Program-made: the position numbers and the translations under genes
Assembly (NCBI GenBank): GCA_017893485.1
Contig: CM030367.1
Coordinates: forward strand, 143,209,767 to 143,273,766
DNA from: Hemerocallis citrina
Lineage: Eukaryota; Streptophyta; Magnoliopsida; Asparagales; Asphodelaceae
DNA: 64,000 nt
Direction: 5' to 3'
Shown here: positions 56,431 to 64,000 of the stretch, piece by piece
How the letters are laid out: the number at the start of each line of letters is the position of its first letter
How positions within the stretch are numbered: the first letter of the stretch is position 1
Notes under the pieces: model-generated
Told to the model about the DNA's origin: nothing
The model's input: only the letters and a program-made list of their open reading frames with translations
Databases searched by the model: none

Positions 56431-58279
56431 ATAGGAGTTTGAACACATTGTGAATAAAAGGGAGAATATGTTGATTAATGATTCTTCTAAAAAGAAATTT
56501 TCTATGTCGAAAAAACGTATTCATGATCCACTTTAACTGCAACCTGTTACAATTGACAGTCGACCAAACTAAAGTCGACAGTCGACTGTCATGTATTAAA
56601 TTTCGGATTTTATTTAGCAGTCTACTTTTTCGTCTGTGAACTGAAGTTTCGCAGGACAGTCGACTGGCCATCTTTCAACAGTCGACTGCCACTATCCTAA
56701 CCGTCGGTTCTTGAGTTTTGAAGTTTCGCAGGACAGTCGATTGGCCATTTTTCAACAGTCGGCTGAACTGACTGTCGGTTCTTGAGTTTTGAAGTTTCGC
56801 CGGAAAGTCGACTGGCCATTTTTCAACAGTCGACTGAACTGACTGTCGGTTCTTGAGTTTTGAAGTTTCGCAGGACAGTCGAATGGCCACTGTTCAACAG
56901 TCGACTGTCACTGTCCTGATTGTTGATTTTTGAGTTTTGAAGTACTATAAAAAGATACCTAGAATTCATGAAAAGTATTTCTATAACATTTGACCTATTA
57001 TGATTAGAATTTTGAGAGGAAAAATTAATAAGATTTTTTTGATATGATTCTTTTTGTAATTAAAGATACAAATATTTGTTGAACATAAGGGAAATTGTGA
57101 AGAGTTCAAAAATGAGATTTTGACATGTAAATTACTGAGAAAAATTTAATATAAGATTGCTTAAGATTATGCAAGTCATGCATGAGAAATAAAGTGAAAG
57201 GAACATGATCAAATGTGAAATTTATGAATACGTGTACTCTCATTTTAATGAGCATGAAAAGAGAATTGAGACTAGAGTTTTAGCTAAATCCTTACGTCGG
57301 CAAGAATGGAATGTTTTTGAAAAGAGAAATGTGATAAATAAAGACCAAGTGTGGGTCATGGTTAATGAATGATATTTAAGACCGATGTAGATATAACGCT
57401 AAATTCTAGAGTGTTGATTTTTTTTATTCATGATAAATTATCTAAGGATTAGATACATAGTGAAGATGTAATGAAAGTAAGAGAAAAACATAAGTATGAG
57501 GGCCATTGGATTTGCGGTGTGAGAGTGTTCACAGGATGTCCTCATGATGCGTCATGATTAGGACATGGATACTACTCCAGGATATCGTATCGGTGGCGAC
57601 GCTTGTGGGGTGTTTGGTGACTACGGGTGGTGCCATTGTCCATGGCGGAGGTGAATTGTCCACAGGATACCTACATGATGCGTCATGTATCAGTGCGTGA
57701 GATTCTCTCTAGGATGTCTGGATATGGGCTCGTAGCTCATAGAACACCTAGGATACTTACCGTAGTTACCGTAGTAGAGTAGATCATGGCGAGGGAATCA
57801 ACCCTACAAGATGAAGAACGATCAAGGGCTTGCCCTCGGACCTATGTAGTATGGAATGCATAGAATCCGAACAAGTGCGCATTAGTGTCATGTAATAATA
57901 ATTATTGCATTAAGGACTAAGTGCACATTTACACACGACATCAATAGGATAGTCCCCCTTAGCTTTATTTGTGACAAGTGTGTGCTTTCTAAGTAAGAAA
58001 AATTGATGTATTATATCCTAGCGCAGTTGTATGCAACTGACGTATCCACAGTTTCTATGCAGGACAAAGTGATTGAAAAGAACTAAAGATTGATTGCTGC
58101 TTAAAGAATGTTCAAGTTGTTATTCAATTCATGTATAATGTTGTAATTTTCTTCCGTTGTGTAAAATGTAATTATTGTTGTATTAAAAGTTTTTAATTCC
58201 TTGTAAAATTGTACGAAGAGAAGTGTAATGATCCAATGGAACTTCGAATTCAGTCTTATTTGGAATTTGGGGTGTTACA
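56431..58279 (+). mobile_element. Right-hand part of an LTR ending GGGGTGTTACA
   Basis: Non-coding. The final 150 bp resemble the end of the solo LTR at 38793 in layout (T-rich, AAAAGTTTTTAATT, then a terminal GGGGTGTTACA). The left limit is the Tekay LTR. It may be the other part of the LTR begun at 44194. It holds the GTCGAC array at 56540-56940 and GC-richer DNA with paired CATGATGCGTCATG motifs (57543 and 57671 area). Confidence 0.6.
56540..56940. repeat. 71-77-bp tandem array rich in CAGTCGACTG palindromes
   Basis: GAAGTTTCGC lies at 56643, 56720, 56791 and 56862, with a diverged GAAGTACT near 56937. Spacings are 77, 71, 71 and about 75. Each unit carries two copies of ACAGTCGACTG or close variants. 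Confidence 0.9.
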
Positions 58280-61200
58280 AAGCATGCCACGAACTCAGCT
58301 TCCATAGTGGAAGCGGTAATGACGGATTGTTTTCCACTCTTCCATGACACTGCTCCTCCAGCTAACAGGAACAAATAGTCGAATGTTGACTTCCTAGTAT
58401 CCAAGCATCCAGCATAATCTGAATTTGAATATCCGATAACTTCAAGATGGTCAGACCTCTTGTATGTAAGCACATGCTCTTTGGTGCCTTGCAAATACCT
58501 TAAAACTTTCTTTGCAGCCTTCCAGTGGTCCATAACGGGATTGCTTTGGTATCGAACTAACATACCAACAGCAAAGTTGATGTCAGGCCTAGTACAAGTA
58601 TGGGCATACATCAAACTCCCAACCATAGATGCATAGCGAATTGTTTCCATCATTTTTCGTTCCAATTCATTTTTGAGACACTACATTTGACTAAATTTGT
58701 TACCCTTTTGTATCAAAACTATTATTGCAGAGCATTTATCCATTCTAAATCTCTCCAAGACCTTATTGATATAACCATTTTGTAACAATCCTAACAATCC
58801 TTGTGATCTGTCCCGAAATATTTCTATTCCAATCACATAGGATGCATCACCCATATCTTTCATTTCAAAGCTCTTAGAGAGAAACTTCTTCACATCATGC
58901 AACATGTCCATGTCATTCATAGCAAGTAGAATATCATCAACATACAGAACTAAAATGACAAATTTGCTCCCACTGACCTTCATATAGATGCACCGATCAA
59001 CAGTGTTCTCTACAAAACCATAAAAAGTAATGGTATTGTTAAACTTAAGATATCATTGTCAGGAGGCTTGTTTTAGTTTGTATATTAATTTCCTCGGCCT
59101 ACACACCAAATCTTCTTTTCATGTGGCCAATAACCCCTCAGGTTGGTCCATATAGATCTCCTCTTCTAAGTCTCCATTCAGAAAGATGGTTTTTACATCA
59201 ATTTGGTGAATCTCTAAATCATAATGAGCCACCAAAGCCATTACAATCCTCAAAGAGTCTTTCTTTGATACCAGGGAGAAAGTATCCTTGTAACCTTTAG
59301 CAACACGTCTAGCTTTGTATCTTTCGATATTGACATTCGAGTCACATTTGGTCTTAAAGACCTATTTACAACCGACTCTTTTAGAACCTTCAGGCAATTC
59401 TACTAAGTCCCAGACTTTGCTGTCATCCATTGACTTTAGCTCTTCTTTCATGGCATCAAACCATTTTTCAGAATTGCTACATTCCATGGCTTGCTTAAAT
59501 GAGACCGGGTCCTCATCGATGCTCAAATCACATTCGTCCTTAAGAGAGTACACCACATAGTTATCAGAAATAGCAAGTCTTCTTTCCCTTACAGACCACC
59601 TTAAGGCTACTTCCTGTTGTGGTTCATTAACATCTTGTTCAATAGAGACCAATTCATCTACCACATTCTCGTTATGTGGGTTTGGAACATTGACCTTTTG
59701 TTCCAGCATGTTGCGTAACGATGACACAACAAAAGGAACAACGACTTTGGAAGAAATATCAGGTGAAGGTGCTTCAACCTGAATTTCTTGAACATCCACT
59801 TTTCATGGTTCCCCACTCCCACTCGTTTGACCATTTTCAATGAACCGAGCATTGCCAGTCTCAACAATCCTTGTACTATGGTTAGGAGAATAAAGCCTAT
59901 ATCCCTTTCACTTTTCAGGATAGCCAATAAAGTAACCACTGACCGTCCTTTGATCGAGTTTCTTTTCGTGTGGATTGTACACCCTTACTTCTGCCGGGCA
60001 ACCCCAAACATGAAGATGCCTCAAACTGGGTTTCCTACCTATCCACAGCTCATAAGGTGTCTTAGGAACTGCCTTACTAAGAACCTGGTTAAGCAGATAC
60101 ACTGCAGGCTTTAATGCATGCATCCACAATGAAAGAGGTAGAGAGCAATTACTTAACATGCTCCAAACCATATCCATCAGTGTACGGTTTTGCCTCTCAT
60201 CTAAACCATTTTGCTGAGGTATATCAGGCATTGTATACTGTGCACAAATGCCTCGACTCTCTAGAAACTTTGGAAATGGACCTGGACATTGTCCACTTTC
60301 ATTATACCATAATACACACCACCTCGATCCGACCTCGCTACTTTTAATTTCCTATCTAACTATTTTTCTACCTTATTGATGAACACCTCAAGGAAATCCA
60401 CGTATTGAGACTTGTTATGCAGTAGATAAATATAACCGTAACGTTTGTAATAATCTATAAAGGTGATGAAGTATTTCTCACCGCCCCAAGAAGGAACGTC
60501 AAATGGTCCACAGATATCAGTGTGAATAAGTTGAAGAAGTTGAGTGCTTCTTGTGAATGCCTTCTTCAATGTGTGTTTGGTTTTCTTTCCTTTAATGCAA
60601 TCCACGCACACGTCCATGCCACTAAATCTAATTGAGGAAGGATTTCATTTTTTACCAACCTCGATAACCTTTCTTTGGAAATGTGACCTAATCTTTGATG
60701 ACACAAGAATGCTGAACTTTCATTTGGTGCACTACGTTTAATGCCTACACTATTTTCAACATGGAATAGGGATTCAGAAAATTTGCTATCAAGATTAAAA
60801 CGGTAAAGGGAATCAATCAATGTACCAGATTCATAAAAATACTAATTCTTATACAATAAAAAGGTACCATTACCAAATTTAAAATAGAATCCTAAAATAT
60901 CCAACCTCCCTAAGGAAACAAGATTTCTAGCACAATCAAGAACATAGAGACACCTTTCAAGATCTATGTGGCACCCAGTGTCCAACATCAATGTGTAAGT
61001 CCTGATCCCTTCTATTCATGCTTTCATCTTGTTCCCCATGAACAAGTACTGCTCAGTTCTGTTTATGGGCTGGATCGAACTGAATCCCTTTCTTCTCGAA
61101 GCAAGCTTTCCTTTTAGGAAAATCTTTCTTGAAGTGTCCCTACTTCTTACAAAAGAAACACTTCACTTGTTTATTGATTTAACCCCCACTAACCTTCATT

Positions 61201-61780
61201 GGGGCCTTGTCCTTTCTCTTGTCCTTCTTACCTGACTTAGCCTAATTGTTGCTAGATCCGTGATGAACTGTGAGGTGAACGGAGTGCTCCTTCATCTTCT
61301 TTAATCTCCCTTCCTCCTGTACTAATATGGCCTTTAACCCCTTGAAATTCCATTTATCCTTGATGGTGTTATAGTTCACGAATTGGCCAAATTCAGCAGG
61401 TAGAGAGTTCATGATGAACTGCGCAAGGAATGACTCACTCACGTCCATCCCCATAGTCTTCAACTTTGCTACTGGATTTGACGTGTTAGTTACATGATCA
61501 TAAATAGGTCGTGACCTATCAAACTTCTTCGTAGTCAGCTCACTCATCAAGATTGCTAGAATTGATTTGTCTGCCAAGTATGACTGTGAATACTCCTTAA
61601 ACTTCTTCGTAGTCAGTCTCAGTAATGAGCTAGTCTCAATAATGGCTGCAGGCTTGTCATCAAGTCCAAATCCAAAATACCCAGATAAAACTGGATCTTC
61701 TCAGACCAATCAACATAGTTCAGCCTGTTGAACTTCACAACCGTGTTTCCTGATGCGAAGAGGTTCGAAGAAGCTGCATA
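58280..61780 (-). pseudogene. Ty1/copia gag-pol relic
   Basis: On the minus strand, gag starts near 61770 (SGNTVVKFNRLNYVDW) and continues at 61577-61242 (FIMNSLPAEFGQFV, KAILVQEEGRLK). The gag-pre-integrase block LCHQRLGHISKERL is at about 60700. Integrase has LLQLIHTDICGPF, YFITFIDYYKRYGYIY and [19 protein letters not shown] has MKEELKSMDDSKVWDLVELP and the Y-V-D-D box (LYVDDILLA, about 58940). RNase H runs to TASTMEAEFVAC, where it is cut at 58280 by the LTR. The domain order integrase before RT defines copia. Several stops and frameshifts make it inactive. Confidence 0.92.
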
Positions 61781-63004
61781 ACACATATACAGGCTTACCT
61801 ATTAGTGCTTTGAGTTAACCTTAATAGATTCAAAAACATTCATATGTATGATTTTAAGCATGCAGTTAAGTTCACCTTTGGGCAATACTCAAATACATAA
61901 TAACATAATTGACGCCAAATAAATAAACTCTAATTGAAAACCATAACATACATCTGCTAAATAAGTATGCCATCTTTGGATATACACACCATTTAATCTA
62001 AGTATCATGGTTGATCTTTATGATGTTATAGACTATATGCAATGGTTCACCTTTGGGCGACCTCCCAGCAACACAACCTATAATCTCAATTGTTCAATTA
62101 ACCAATTATGTCATTCTCTAATGGCATCTTTCAGAACATGAATAATTAAATTACACTTAATTTGAGTGTCTAATTATCAAATCAGTCGACCACTTTGGTG
62201 ACTAACAAACTTCTATAATAAATTAAGTGACTTTAAGTCGTATAAACACAACATATTAGAACCCCACACTAGGCTTGCATTTGAACCTTCATAATGCACA
62301 GTTATTCCTTACGTCAAGGAGGCCATTGGGGTCAAGAGGCGGAGCCCTTTTCGGGGTCAAGGGGCAGCAGCACCCCTTGTGGTTTCATTTATGCTCCGCA
62401 TCTGGTGAGCCCCCCTCCTTTTAAAAAAAAAAATATTTGTTTTGTTTTTTGGTTATTTGTTTTGTTTTGAGTTTATCTTTTAAACTTCTTTTTAAGTTAG
62501 TTATTATAAATAATAGTTATACCATTGTTAATTTTTTACGAAGATCTTCAAAATGATACCAATATTGGATATCTTCCGGATTCCTTTTAAGTTTTAACAT
62601 AATAATAGAGATCAATTAATTATATTAAAGAGAAACCAGAATGCATAAATATTCATTGAAAATTATTAGGCAGGTAGAAATATTATAAATTTTCAATTGT
62701 TTATATTATCTTTTTGCATTCAAAAATATTGTTGTGGGAAAAAAAATTAAAAACAATAATTTGAAACTCCCAAATGGAAATTGATTGGAGTACACAATAT
62801 CAAAACCCAAACCAAAATGGCATATTCCTTGAACCCAAAATGGGGATGGGGATGGGGATGGGGATGGGGTTGAGTTGGGAATGCTCTAATAACATGCAGG
62901 TTTTTATTTTGATGATTATGGGCTGTACCTAGTAATCTATGCATATTATATTTGTTGACTATGCATGGATGGGTACTTGATATGTGGTGGGGAAATCTGA
63001 ACAC
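61781..63004. other. Probable copia leader/LTR remnant and AT-rich spacer
   Basis: No gene. In minus orientation this precedes the copia gag, so an untranslated leader and 5' LTR are expected, but no boundary could be set. GGGGTCAAGRGGC occurs twice near 62330-62365. A hexamer array follows at 62838-62872. Confidence 0.35.
62838..62872. repeat. (GGGGAT)n hexamer array, about 5 copies
   Basis: ATGGGG repeated five times in a row with a final GGGGTTGAG. Four or more GGGG runs separated by two bases can form a G-quadruplex on the plus strand. A His-Pro repeat ORF on the minus strand is its by-product. Confidence 0.9.
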
Positions 63005-63007
63005 TTA

Positions 63008-63750
63008 GAGCATCCACAGTCGTTTTTCTCATTTGCTATAATATGGCAGCTACAGTAATAGCAAATACGATCGTTCACTGCAGTCGTCGTTTGCTATATT
63101 TTTTCTATTTTTTAGAGAGACGGTATATGATATACCGTCCGATCGTTTCAAATAAATTTAAAAAAGTTAATTACTTATTAACTATTAAACTATATTAATT
63201 AACTAAATTAAATAATATGAAAATAACTAAACCTAATTAATATACTAACTAAACCTAATTAATATACTAACTACTCCTAAATTATCCCTGCACAGCATTA
63301 ATGGCAGCTCCTTTACTGGACGGGGTATCATACCCCGTCCGGGGTATGTGTCCCCGTCCCACCATATTTTTTTTTTCCTATCGCTCAATCCTGGCCGTTC
63401 GTTTTATTAAAAAAAAAACAAATAAAAAAAAAGGGAGAGACGGGGTTTGATACCCCGTCCGGGGTATCATTCCCCGTCCGACCTTTTAAAAAAAAAAATT
63501 TAAGAAAATAGGAGAGACGGTATATGATCGTCCGTCTGATACGATTAAAAAATTATTATATCGAAGAGACGGGGTATGATACCCCGTCCTTTATAATTTG
63601 AGAAAGCTCAGTTCGTTTCTCATATTTGAGAAATGGAAATAGAAAGTTTGCCAAAATATGGGAATATGAGAAACGACTGCAGCGCTCCTTTTCTATTCGT
63701 TTGCTAAAATTTGAAAAAATGGGAATTATAGAAAAGGACTGTGGATGCTC
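63008..63750. mobile_element. Tourist-like (PIF/Harbinger) MITE with internal palindromes
   Basis: The ends GAGCATCCACAGTCGTTTTT and GGACTGTGGATGCTC are complementary. TTA lies on each side (63005-63007, 63751-63753), the PIF/Harbinger target duplication. Secondary inverted words (GTTTGCTATA, CATTTG) follow inward. The centre has five or so imperfect palindromes of the form GACGG...CCGTC. No transposase. Confidence 0.9.
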
Positions 63751-63753
63751 TTA

Positions 63754-64000
63754 GGAATGGCTACCGTGTTTGTTGGATGATGGGGCGGCGCATAGGTTTT
63801 AGGTGGACAGTAAAGAAAAGTGGGGAAAGTGGGAGAAACTCAAATATAAAATAGGGTCACTTCCCCCACTTTCCGCCACTTCCACTTGAAAATCCATGAG
63901 CTAAATAGGGCCCTAACTGAGGATCATGGATCAAATCTTTTTTATAAATAAGTTGTTTTAAGATGGCAACCTACAAATCAATTCTGTAAGCGCTTGCATA
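63754..64000. other. Spacer at right edge
   Basis: No gene. A short imperfect inverted pair (GTGGGGAAAGTGGGAG near 63820 and CTTCCCCCACTTTCC near 63862) is the only structure noted. Confidence 0.4.

Noticed and set aside
62747..63004. His-Pro repeat ORF
   Set aside because: Complement of the GGGGAT hexamer array; no other support.

Overview
The window is nuclear DNA of a flowering plant. It has two recognisable host genes with GT-AG introns, and most of the rest is plant transposable elements of known lineages: Ty3/gypsy Tat-like and Tekay/Del-like, Ty1/copia, LINE, hAT, and PIF/Harbinger-type and other MITEs. There is also a small plastid-derived insert. Nothing in the sequence fixes the species. 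One assembly gap of exactly 500 N lies at 45586-46085.

Host genes. (1) A heavy-metal-associated isoprenylated plant protein (HIPP), minus strand, 5627 to 4712: three exons, 241 codons, an HMA metal site and a C-terminal CaaX box. (2) A receptor-like cytoplasmic kinase of the RLCK-VII/PBL family, plus strand, 10390-27907: six exons, 392 codons, all kinase motifs intact. It is stretched to 17.5 kb by three large introns holding at least seven mobile insertions. The coding phases across every junction of both genes add up to one open frame. A possible third gene exon, unidentified, lies on the minus strand at 8126-8600.

Layout. 1-4269 is the 3' part of a Tat-like gypsy element: an antisense ORF relic, a 99/120/141-bp tandem array in the 3' UTR, a polypurine tract and the 3' LTR. 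4270-10389 holds the HIPP gene and spacer DNA. 10390-27907 is the kinase gene. Its intron 1 has a truncated LINE. Intron 3 has two MITEs with perfect 8-bp target duplications and a 1.9-kb hAT-like element with other fragments inside. Intron 5 has a 7.6-kb antisense, non-autonomous Tat-like element with gag-protease and several tandem arrays but no reverse transcriptase. 28079-28251 is a plastid rps19 fragment. 28840-32073 is a LINE bounded by 13-bp target duplications.

From 32.3 to 44.2 kb lies a decayed gypsy gag-protease element cut by two insertions: a 5.49-kb solo LTR with a perfect 5-bp duplication and four internal minisatellites, and a 4.05-kb hAT transposon with an 8-bp duplication that carries its own nested MITE. 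From 44.2 to 58.3 kb an LTR of unassigned type is split around a minus-oriented Tat LTR fragment, the gap and a nearly complete but mutated Tekay-like element with 3-kb LTRs. 58.28-61.78 kb is a minus-strand copia pol relic. 63.0-63.75 kb is a Tourist-like MITE filled with hairpin motifs.

How it fits together. Only the HIPP and the kinase look functional. The other coding stretches carry stops and frameshifts. The most unusual content is the repeat architecture inside the retroelements: codon-length-preserving arrays, a 29-bp array open in all three frames, several roughly 80-bp arrays in one LTR, and palindrome-filled MITEs. The kinase gene also keeps an intact reading frame around 9-kb heterochromatin-prone intron content.
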